Shown: one piece after another, positions 30,872 through 39,829 of the stretch | Layout: each line of letters begins with the position of its first letter | Position numbering within the stretch: the stretch's first letter is position 1 | NCBI GenBank assembly: GCA_009829735.1 | Contig: CM020620.1 | Span: forward strand, 3,227,447-3,291,446 | DNA length: 64,000 nucleotides | From: Pyropia yezoensis | Taxonomy: Eukaryota; Rhodophyta; Bangiophyceae; Bangiales; Bangiaceae | Direction: 5' to 3' | Program-made: the position numbers and the translations under genes | The notes under the pieces: generated by a model | What the model was told of the DNA's origin: nothing | Seen by the model: only the letters and a program-made list of their open reading frames with translations | The model's database searches: none

Positions 30872-31668
30872 GTTATGGTCGTCCTTGGTCTGAGTCTGTG
30901 GTTGCCCCTCCGGTCTCCCCCGGTGACGCCGACACTCACGCACTATATACTCGCGTCGGGGTACCCAGGGTGGCTCAAAGCATGCGTTTTTCCGTCGCGC
31001 CGCCGGTAGGCACAAAACGGCCCGAAAACAAAGCATGGCTCTCAGAACAAAGCATGGGCGGGCGTGCGCACAAAAGGTGTGCAGCCCCAGTTTGCCTCAG
31101 GGGAAGGGGTCCGGTGTGCGGCGCCCAGTGCGCCGTCCCAGCCGGCTCGAGACGCTAGTCTGTCCGAAGGTCCGAGAGGCGTATAAGCACTGTTCGATCC
31201 GGTCGATCAAATCGGCCAGCCGGCAAGACCGTCACATCGCTGCAATGCTGCAGCGAGGACAGGCTAACGGACTCCCCAGCTGTGGCAGATGTTGTTCGTC
31301 ATGGGTGCTGACGGTGGCACCTTTCGACAGGCCATGATGGGCTGTCGATGACTGCTGTCGTGCGGCCGGCAGACACCTTGAGACAGGGGCTTACTCATCT
31401 TGAGTCTAAAAGGTACACCACGTCACGCCCCACACTACAAGGAGTTCATCCGTGTTGCCAGGAGTTGGTTCGGCAGGATCTGTAAGGAGAGGTCCCAGAA
31501 ATTAATTCTTAGGTATTAGGCATGGGATTAGGGGTAAATTCCTCACACGCTGGCGCCTCGGAAGTGCAAATATACACCCCCAGATGAGATTTTACACCCC
31601 CGACTCAGTATTAGAGATTGAATGAAAATATTGAGGGCAACTGGGAACGCAGCAGCTGCACGGCGACA

Positions 31669-31688
31669 CCCCCCCCCCCCCCCCCCCC
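31669..31688 (+). repeat. Homopolymer run of 20 C
   Basis: Uninterrupted C run. Length is likely unreliable in any sequencing technology. Confidence 0.9.
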
Positions 31689-32745
31689 GTCAGCACCCCC
31701 CAGCTCTCTCCCCCCAGTCTGCATCGTGTGTCAAGACTTGAGCGTATGCGCCTTCACCCCCTGCGTGGGGCGTCCCACAGCCCCGTTTCCCACTCGGATC
31801 CTTTCTCCGACGACGGCACTCCTCAAGAGTACAACCTCTTCCCGCGGTTGCCACCGAACTTGCCGACAGACACACCAGCCATCCCCCTCTGCCCCCTCTC
31901 CCCCCACCCGCCCCGGCCACAGCGCAGGCGGCGGTGGCCCTCGCACGGCCGCCACAGATGCCATAGCGTGGGCGGAAATCAAGAAGAGAAGGACCAGTTG
32001 GTTCTTCATGGCAGGGGGAGACAGGCGTGACGCCGGCTGGCGCACGCGAGGAACACACCCAAGTGTTCGAGTCTGTGCTGCGGACCAATTACACGAGGTC
32101 AGGCGCAATATCAGTTGAGCGCATCCCAATTGAAGACTGTCATCGCACGAAAAGAAGCTGAAAAATACAGCCCCGATTCGTCTCCTAGAGCCTGTCCAAT
32201 TTGGAGGACCCTTTCACCGAGCCTCTTTTCGCATGTGGGGCCTGGGGAATACTCAAGAGTCACAATTCTTTCTGAAACAGAAGTGGCCAGGTAAGAAACT
32301 GAGGCTTCTGGGCCCCTCGTGGAGTCGCTGAGGGCAGTCTGGGCCTTGCAGGGAAATTTCAACCAGATCGGCACCAGTCGCCAGCTACACCACTGATCTC
32401 TTGAGTCCTGCTGGGGACGTCGCATGTGATGGAGGAGATACAACCGAGATCGGACGAGAAAACAGAAGTGTTCTGACCAATCAGCGTTCAGTGCAAGACT
32501 CAGCACATAGCAGTACGTTCCACCAAAAGTGGTGCGCTTGACAAGCCCTGATCAACATGCGACCGCTTCGTGGAATGCCCTCGTTCGCTCCCATTGGCTC
32601 GTGCGTCTTTCACGTGCCACGTGTGGCCTAAAATAAAAGTATGAATATATTTGAGTTCGTATGTACCTGGTTTATCGTTGTTGGAATTTCTGATGGAATC
32701 AAACCAATGCAGTGCTTTCATGCAACTCGATCCGATGTTCTAGTG

Positions 32746-32855
32746 CGTCACGTAAAAAGCGGACGTGCTCGTGTCGTGATCATGTAAAAATTTCGGCCAC
32801 TGGACCAATCAAACCCACACTGCACGATCCGTGCACGTCCACTTTTTGCGGGACG
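32746..32855. repeat. Inverted repeat, 23-bp arms, 64-bp loop
   Basis: Arms 32746-32768 and 32833-32855 pair at 20 of 23 positions (shared core AAAAAG.GGACGTGC). This could be the terminus of a degraded small transposon or a cruciform. No target duplication was recognised. Confidence 0.6.
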
Positions 32856-32876
32856 CACAGTCCTATGTTGCAACCG

Positions 32877-32899
32877 TTGGGACATCACAAATGTCCCAA
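32877..32899 (+). other. Perfect 9-bp hairpin
   Basis: TTGGGACAT, loop CACAA, ATGTCCCAA. It lies 22 bp after the inverted repeat above. No function can be assigned. Confidence 0.6.
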
Positions 32900-35011
32900 T
32901 TGAATTGCAGGGTAATCCAGCCGCTCATGCAGTGTGCAACCCACCGGTTCGAACTCCCTGCACCTGCAACTTCCCCTCCTCGTTCTTCCCAACCCCATTC
33001 GGCAACCTATCGCCCACCTACTGGGACGGGAGGACAGGACTCCGGTTGATTGTCATTCGCGTCTCCCTTGCGGCCTCGCTGCGAAGGAGGAGAATGCTGC
33101 ATAGGGAGTCAGGGCCACCGAGATTGGTCCTGATTGTGGCGGCGGCGGCGGCGGGGATAGCGGCCACAGCGCCTGCCGATGATGACTGCCGGGCCAGTAG
33201 CGCCGGCTTTGCAACCACGTGTGCATAGTGCAGGTTCGTATGGTGGTACCGCGGCGGGATTCTGCTGCTGCCGACATGCGATTGAAAGTCTTGTGGGACT
33301 GTTGGGGAGGGGGGGGGGCAGTGCAAGACCTCGCACTGCAGGGGGAAGTTGAGAGTGCCTCAGGGGTGATCCACAATGGCAGCAGTGGGATGAGAGGCAC
33401 GGAGGGGCTGCCACACGGGGGGCCGCCGGCACCTGGGTGTAACTGGCCGTGCGTCCCGCCAGCCAGCAACACGGCGCGACCAAGCCTCGAGCCCGCCCGC
33501 CACCCAGCTCACACACCTACAACACGCGACGTATCCCTCCCGTCTTGCCCCAGTTGGTACCGGCGATGAGATGCACCACTCCGCTTGTCGCCGGCACCGC
33601 TGGTAGGGCGGATCCCTCCCCTCCCGCCCGAGTGCGCGTGACCCCCGTTTCCCTTCGGCGCGGTGCCGACAGCAGCACACACCGCACAGCCGCCGCCGCA
33701 CAGCCGCCCCCACGGCCGCGCTGAGAGGACACCCGCCTTGACGCGTCGGCGGTGGGCATGCAGCGTTGCTGGGACCACAGAGTATGGGGGATGGGCGGGA
33801 GGGGCGGAGTGGAGCAGAGGACGGGGGATACAATGGTAGGGGTAGTTACCCCCCACCCATTGCGCCCGTCGCATCCTCTCACCCCCGCTGTCCAGCCAAC
33901 ACCAGGCCAACGGACCGTTCCCTTCCTGGAGCGCCGGACGAGGCAGGGGGGGCGGAGAAGGCCCGCCGCCGGCGCCTGATCAGGCCGTGGCGGCCTGACC
34001 AGCGGAGGGGAGGTGGGAGGCACGGGAGGGACCGGCCGCCGAGGATGACGCGGCCACTCCCCTCTCCCCGCCCCCCCCGGCGAGTACCACCCGCCCGTCC
34101 CTAAAGAAAGCGGCGGCGCTCCTTGCCCGGGCCCCGGCGCCAACCGCCCGGCACACGCGCACCCGCCGCGGGCCTGTCCCACCGCGGAGTGCACCGGGCT
34201 CGGCGATGGCAGCGCCTGGCTGGTGGCCACGAGGGCGCGTACGCGCGGCGATGGGGGGCACAGCGCGCGCCAGGCGCCGCTGCGGTGGAACCACGCTCCC
34301 CCCCCGAACTCCCATCCCGACGGTGGAGGGGATGGGAGGGAGCCGCCGCCCCCCGGCAGCGGCGGAGGTGCGCACCACCGGCGGTGGTTGCGCGACAGCC
34401 GCGGAAGCGCGTCCCCTGCCGGACCCTCCCCCTCACCCCCACACGCCACACGCATCTTCCCCCCTGCCACGCCACGCACCATCCCGCCGCACAGGCAGCG
34501 CCGGCAAGACGACCGGCGACGTGGACAAGGCCGCTAACCCCAGGTGCCCGAGCGCGGACCAGATGCCCACCAGCATCAGTGAGGCCTCAGCCCCACCAAC
34601 CCCCCCCCACCCCCCTCTATTGCACCATACGCACTTCAGCCCTCTTGAGCGCCTTACCCCCCTCCCTCCCCCCTCCGTAGCGGCCTCGAGCCGCAGCTAC
34701 CCCGCCAGGTCATGTACCCGCGCGGCGGCCAACGGGAGCACCCCCACCCGCAGGCGGGCACCAAGGGCGTCAAGAGGGCGGCAGCGGCGCCCGAGGCGAC
34801 TGCGGCGGCCGCGGCGGAGGGGAAGACACCGATCAGGGCGGCGAGGACGGCCGCCAAGAAGGTCGCCGCTGACAGGTGGATGCAGCCAGTGGGGGATACC
34901 GCCGCCGCGGCGCGTTCCTCGGCGGCGGCGCAGGCAGAGAGGGCAGTGGGGTGGGGGGGATATGGAGGGTGGAGGGGGAGTAGTGAGGGGAAGGGAGTGG
35001 CGGCGCCCCAG

Positions 35012-35037
35012 CCCCCACCCCCACCCCCACCCCCACC
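35012..35037 (+). repeat. Short (CCCCCA)n tract
   Basis: About four copies of CCCCCA shortly downstream of the nuclease gene's stop (the gene is on the other strand). It is too short and too isolated to call a telomere. Confidence 0.8.
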
Positions 35038-35084
35038 CAGGGTTGTGACGTTACAACCCGCCCCCCACGCACAAGAAATTCACG

Positions 35085-37541
35085 TCAGGGACGCAAAACA
35101 GGGAACATAACAGACCGGCGGTGAACTTGCAACAACACGAACGCAGACAGCGTCTTCACCTCCCGATACAGCTCAAGCTGTTCCTTCAACTGCACGATTG
35201 CCCCATCCAGCACGTCCGAGACCAATAGATTGGTGAGCCCTCGCCCATCCACCAGCTTGTGAGGCACGTACTTATCGACGAGGGGGAGGCTCAGCAAGGC
35301 CTCGTCGGTCAGCGTCACGCTTGACAGCTTGCCCCGCAGGAAGTTTAGCACGGCCGTCTTGCGGCGCGAACCACCAACCCACTTGGCCACGTCGATCATG
35401 CTCAGCGGGATGTGCTTCAGCTCAACAACCACCACGCGGTCGCGGATGCTGTCGCGCACCACAATATCCGAGTACCGCACAGCGTCTTCCTCGTTCAACT
35501 TGCACTCAGCTGTCACGGTGATGTCCGACCGACCGCTGGACGTGAGCCAGCTCTCGTACCACTTGAGGACGCCCTGCTGGTAGCCATACTCGTTCAGGCG
35601 ACGTACAGACGACTTCGTCATCTGCTGCAAGTACGATGCCACAGTGGCTGTCGTCGGTGAGTCCAGCAGCACTTGTGGGGACTCTGGAGCCGCAGCCAGC
35701 TGGGTGCGCAATGGGCGGACAAAAAGGCGTGTGGACAAGTTGGTTGGTCGCAGGAGGTAGGACGCGACCACACCCTTCACCTTGACCACTCCGCAGCACG
35801 TCAGGAGTCCGTGGTAGACCATAAGAAGACGCAAGCGATCCAAACGCCGACAGTCATGTACGTCGGAAGGCGAAAGCAGCTCCGAATGCTTAAAGGCGAC
35901 GCTCAGCAGCTGCGCAGGAAGGACAGCATCCACAGCAAACAGCTCCTCGTAGGTGAAGGAAGACACCGCCGCCCAGCGCCGCGCGAGGAGGGCGACAAGG
36001 TCTGAATGCACGGTGACGTTGGACAGGTCTACAAACGCTGGCGGCAGAGGCTGCGTCGACTCAACATCGCGGCCGTCCTCCACCACGTCAACACACTCAG
36101 CAGATAGAGCATCACAGTCCAGCAGCCGCATGCCCAGGATCTTGGACAGGTCGTTGCGGAAGCTCATGTCAATCTGCGCGTTGCTCAGCGTCATCATGCA
36201 AAGCATGGGGTGAAACAGCGACGGCTGGTCTTTCCCCGTGAAGAACCGGTAGTCGTTGAACCACCCACGCATGAGCTCCAGCAGCGGCTTGCGGCAAGGT
36301 TCAGGGACCACGGTGGACACCTCGATGGCGGCCTCCACATCTGCGGCTGTGAAGCCGAGCACCGCAGACACCTCCGGCAGAGCGGTGATGTTGGTGCCCA
36401 CGTTGAAGAGGGAGGCGTCGGCCAGCGCCACTGGAGAGATGCCCGTCGTGAAGGACCTTATGGACTGCACGTTCAATTTAAGCCGGTTGGCCGACAGCTC
36501 CTTGATGGCAGAGTATAGGCGTCGGATTGGAGACACAAACAACGGCTGCGCCTTGCCGTCGGCAGCGTCTACAGTGCCCCTGTCGTCCCCTTCAGCCGCT
36601 GTCACGTTATTGTCGTCGCCCTGCGCCGCCGTCACGATTTTGTCGTCGCCCTGCGACGCCGCCACGCTCTTGTCGTCGCCCTGCACCGCCGTCTCTTCAT
36701 CCGCCAGCACACGCGCCGTATCCCGGTCCTTCTTCACGACAGCATGGTACAGACCCACGACGCTCGCCTCTTGAGACATGATGGAGTTGGCCACGCGATC
36801 GTACTCGTCAATAATGATGAACATTTTGTTGCTGCTCACATACTCGTCGTTGTGCGTCGCCTGGCCGACTGCCGTGACGGCGTTCTCAAGCGTGGTGGCG
36901 CAATCATGGACAACTTCGAATGATAGACCGTACTTCTTGCGGAAGCGCTGAAGCGCCAGGTTGACGCACTGGTCGACGGCATCAAAAGCACCCTCCACGC
37001 TCCACGCGCCCTGAGGGATCTTAGATAGCTGCATTTCGATCACGTAGCACTGGGACGCCTCGTCCGTCAGCTGTCGATGGATGCCCAGCCCGCAAAACAG
37101 CTCGTCAAACGACTCCTTGCCCAGAAAGTCGTAGTACGCCGCTAGCATGGAGCACATCAGGGACTTGCCAAACCGCGGAGGCCGCAGGAGGACAACGTGG
37201 GGCCGCTCCAGCAAGCGGTCATCCATGTAGCGTATGAAGAGGCTGTTGTCCTTGAAGAAGGAGTGGAATCGGAAGGTGCGGAAGTCACAGTCGTTGTGCA
37301 GAAAGCGCAGCTTCCGCGGCAAAGGTTCCAGCCCTGCTGGAAGGGTAGACGCCTCGTCTCCCGGCAGGCAGCCAGGGAGCGCCGATGCTCGCAGGATGAG
37401 TCGGCGCCGCTGTCCTTGGGCGTGGCAGGGAAAGCCACGCTTTCCGTTGGATGCGCGCCTGCGGTCGGAAACAGGGTCCTTGAGCGGCCCAAGAGCCGTA
37501 CGAGCCAGCCCAGTGGGAAGAAAAGATGGAACAAAGCCCAT
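35085..37541 (-). CDS. AAA-ATPase-like / PD-(D/E)XK nuclease fusion protein
   Basis: 818 residues from the ATG at 37541; the frame is open 11 codons further but without ATG. The N-terminal 75 residues are unassigned. The NTPase domain shows Walker A RPPRFGKS (120-127), Walker B MFIIIDEYDR (240-249), the family motif SFTTGISPVAL (363-373) and GWFNDYRF (426-433). These match the AAA-ATPase-like family often found with a DUF1703/PDDEXK_9 nuclease. The C-terminal domain has YSDIVV and VVVVELKHI: D692, E707 and K709 form a full D-ExK triad. The product is probably an ATP-dependent DNA-cleaving or DNA-binding protein. Related NTPase-nuclease pairs occur in Crinkler-type effectors and in transposon-linked genes. 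A 30-bp coding repeat (36570-36692) sits between Walker B and the TTG motif. No intron is needed. A TGTAA lies about 40 bp past the stop. Confidence 0.85.
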   Translation of the reverse strand: MGFVPSFLPTGLARTALGPLKDPVSDRRRASNGKRGFPCHAQGQRRRLILRASALPGCLPGDEASTLPAGLEPLPRKLRFLHNDCDFRTFRFHSFFKDNSLFIRYMDDRLLERPHVVLLRPPRFGKSLMCSMLAAYYDFLGKESFDELFCGLGIHRQLTDEASQCYVIEMQLSKIPQGAWSVEGAFDAVDQCVNLALQRFRKKYGLSFEVVHDCATTLENAVTAVGQATHNDEYVSSNKMFIIIDEYDRVANSIMSQEASVVGLYHAVVKKDRDTARVLADEETAVQGDDKSVAASQGDDKIVTAAQGDDNNVTAAEGDDRGTVDAADGKAQPLFVSPIRRLYSAIKELSANRLKLNVQSIRSFTTGISPVALADASLFNVGTNITALPEVSAVLGFTAADVEAAIEVSTVVPEPCRKPLLELMRGWFNDYRFFTGKDQPSLFHPMLCMMTLSNAQIDMSFRNDLSKILGMRLLDCDALSAECVDVVEDGRDVESTQPLPPAFVDLSNVTVHSDLVALLARRWAAVSSFTYEELFAVDAVLPAQLLSVAFKHSELLSPSDVHDCRRLDRLRLLMVYHGLLTCCGVVKVKGVVASYLLRPTNLSTRLFVRPLRTQLAAAPESPQVLLDSPTTATVASYLQQMTKSSVRRLNEYGYQQGVLKWYESWLTSSGRSDITVTAECKLNEEDAVRYSDIVVRDSIRDRVVVVELKHIPLSMIDVAKWVGGSRRKTAVLNFLRGKLSSVTLTDEALLSLPLVDKYVPHKLVDGRGLTNLLVSDVLDGAIVQLKEQLELYREVKTLSAFVLLQVHRRSVMFPVLRP
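36570..36692 (-). repeat. Coding minisatellite, four 30-bp units (QGDDKxVxAA)
   Basis: Four 10-residue units with QGDD, QGDD, QGDD and EGDD at residues 287-320 of the nuclease fusion. The period is exactly 30 bp, so copy-number change keeps the frame. It is an acidic, probably flexible insertion in the ATPase domain. Confidence 0.9.
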
Positions 37542-37696
37542 GGTGATGACAGCGGCAGGGACGAGGACGCCCACAGCAAGGGGGCGGCATGAAAATGGCC
37601 AGCGGGGAGGCGCAGCGAGCCGACGCGCAACGGCTTTTCAAACGCGCAGCGACAGGTGACGTGGCCCAACACGGGGTCCGCGGGGGCGGGGCGACG

Positions 37697-37808
37697 GCGG
37701 GGGCGGTGGCGGTGGCGGGGGCGGTGGCGGTGGCGGGGGCGGTGGCGGTGGCGGGGGCGGTGGCGGTGGCGGGGGCGGTGGCGGTGGCGGGGGCGGGGGC
37801 GGTGGCGG
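37697..37808 (+). repeat. G-rich 18-bp minisatellite upstream of the nuclease gene
   Basis: About six perfect copies of GGGGGCGGTGGCGGTGGC, continuing as degenerate G-rich sequence to about 37930. It starts about 155 bp upstream of the gene's ATG and is G-rich on the strand opposite to the gene. Runs of G suggest quadruplex potential. Confidence 0.9.
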
Positions 37809-37931
37809 AGGAGAAGGCGTTGGCGAGGGCGGGCACGGGGGCGGTGTCGGGGGCGGCGGCAGCGACGGGGCGACAGCGGGGGCGGTGACGGGGCCGGGGG
37901 CGGATGCGTTGGCGAGGGCGCGGCGGGGGCG

Positions 37932-38833
37932 GCGCAGTGGGTCTTAACCCATGTACCTAGAATTCCGCGCATCGGGCCCGCATCTACGAAACACGTTTTT
38001 GCATGGTGGCCCCTGTGGCCTCTGGAGGGCGAAAACCGCGCATAAAAGGTGCGCGAGCACCACCACGAGCTGGGAGGTTCTTTTTTCCTCTTCGTTTCTT
38101 GCCTACGACGACCAGGACGTGAAGGGCTACGTCCTCATGTAAGAAGTGAAGCTTGTTGTTCAGTACCGGCTGAGATAGCCCAAAACCAACACGTATTTGC
38201 AGTGGATTCTCGCATGGAACAATCCGAAATGCACATATCCCGTGAGAGTCCAAACATCAGTGCGGAGCAATGTTCTGCAAACGCGCATCAACAATGCAGA
38301 ATCAAACGAACACTCGATGCAAATTGGTAACCGTCAGCGCATCCTTTCACAAAGGGCGTGTTGTTTCAGACATGTTTCGCTGCGCAAGCGTGTAACGACG
38401 TGCCGCGACGTCGACTACGCGGTGACCGCGCACACCCCGCGGCGACGCGGGCGAGGTCAAGCAGCGCTTCCCGCACGAACTGTGCAGACACGTGTATGCC
38501 TTGCGCCGACGGGCGGTGCAAGAGGTTGTGGAACGATGGAATCAGGTGGCCCACGGGTCATCAATGTGCATGCTTCCGGCAAGGGGCCGAAAAAAAAAAC
38601 ATGCATATGCACTCAGGGTGTTTTTTTCTGCTGGATGTGTGGCAGAATGCGCGCAGAATGTGGGGGAGCGCGCAATGCAAGTGTTTTTTATCGTCTCATG
38701 CGTGATCGTTCTCGAACTTGAAGCAGGGGTTCGCAGAGGGAACCGAGGTCGACGGAGACCCAAAACACGCTCTGGCACGTGCTCGCATTCGCATGCGCGA
38801 AATTCTAGGTACATGGATTTAGATCCACTGCGC
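37932..38833. repeat. 902-bp segment bounded by 41-bp inverted repeats
   Basis: Arms 37932-37972 and 38793-38833 pair at 37 of 41 positions (core CATGTACCTAGAATT). G-rich sequence flanks both outer ends, in the same orientation. The interior has no gene I can support. It may be a non-autonomous DNA transposon; target duplications were not recognised. Confidence 0.65.
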
Positions 38834-38987
38834 GGGGGCGGTGGCGACGGTGACGACGGAGCGACGGCGGGGGCGGTCGTGGAGGCGGCGGCGGGGGCGG
38901 CGGTGACGGCCTTCATGCGGACTGGGAAATGTTTTGCACCTGCAATGGTGGAAGCGTCCGCAGGTTCGCATGTTGTTATGCCAGTAT

Positions 38988-39444
38988 GCATTGCAGTTTT
39001 CCGAATTTTGTCCCATGTGGACAAGAGCAAGAGCAAGTGTACAAGAGCAAGCGCCAATCGCATGCTCGCATCAGAGGGCTTACCAATGGCGTGCTGCAAC
39101 ACGTCTGTCGGAAGAACCTGATGATTGGCTATGGCCGCAACTGCTCTTGGAAAGAACGCTGGTTGGTCGAAACACTATTGTTTTTTCATCGGATCTCGCC
39201 GGTTGGCCCTTTATCTCAGGTCATCTCTGTCAAGAACAGTCCGAAGCGCTCAGCCGGTGCTTGTTCTGCCCTCGAAGTGGTCAGAAGTCCCGAGAGATCC
39301 CCCGATCACACTTTTCGTACAACAACGGACCCTCATGCAGAACAGTCATTGGCCAGAGAGGCAGCATCTGAGTCATATCATTGGTCGAACACAGTTTGCT
39401 CTTGCTCTTGTCCACAAGGGAAAAAATTGGGAGAACTGCAATAC
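38988..39444. mobile_element. MITE-like element, 457 bp, 49-bp terminal inverted repeats
   Basis: Terminal repeats 38988-39036 and 39396-39444 match at 44 of 49 positions and share GTGGACAAGAGCAAGAGCAA. There is no coding capacity for a transposase, so it would be mobilised in trans. A TA adjoins the termini, but I could not settle the exact ends or duplication. Confidence 0.7.
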
Positions 39445-39690
39445 CTCGAGGAAGCAGTAGATATGCAGTATCTACTCGGCCTCATGGGATCAGCCCCCCC
39501 TCTGGATGGCCCGGAATCGGCCCCCCCCCTGGTCTCCTGGCGTTAGGCGCCTAAAGCGTCAGGGGAACTACGGTTGAAGGTTCGGTTCCGATCGACACTA
39601 AGAGGTTCGGTTCCTTTGTGCGTGCAGGAAGAGCATCAGCCAACACCCCCTTGAATGCGATGGCGGCGCAAATGTGCACGTCTTGTACAA
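39445..39690. other. Junction between MITE and satellite array
   Basis: No gene seen. It contains the perfect palindrome TTAGGCGCCTAA (39543-39554), a 7-bp hairpin GTAGATA/TATCTAC (39457-39475), and two of three GGTTCGGTTCC copies (39579 and 39604; the third is at 39699). Confidence 0.5.
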
Positions 39691-39829
39691 TGCGTTGGGG
39701 TTCGGTTCCGTCGGGGTAGGGTTCCGTTGCTGGGCCAGAGGCAGCTTCAATGTAATGTTTACGTTGGATGTAACGATCTGTGAAAGCGACATGTTGAATT
39801 CAACCTCATTCCATGTGTTTATCACTCAG

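Larger units (their letters stand above)
30872..35084. other. Long non-coding, partly GC-rich interval
   Basis: About 4.2 kb without a gene I can support. Frames longer than 100 codons exist on both strands between 31600 and 35050, but they overlap each other and have compositions (Pro, Arg, Ala, Gly) that simply reflect GC-rich DNA. Visible structure: a 20-C run (31669-31688), an AT-richer stretch near 32620-32760, hairpins at 32746-32899, a GGC run near 33138-33153 and (CCCCCA)n at 35012-35037. Confidence 0.5.

Noticed and set aside
35012..35037. (CCCCCA)n as a telomere repeat
   Set aside because: Only about four units, internal, with genes and satellite on both sides.
33053..35072. Long overlapping frames (up to about 320 codons) in the GC-rich interval
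   Set aside because: Compositions are extreme (Pro, Arg, Gly, Ala), frames overlap on both strands, and no motif is seen. Stops are simply rare in GC-rich DNA.
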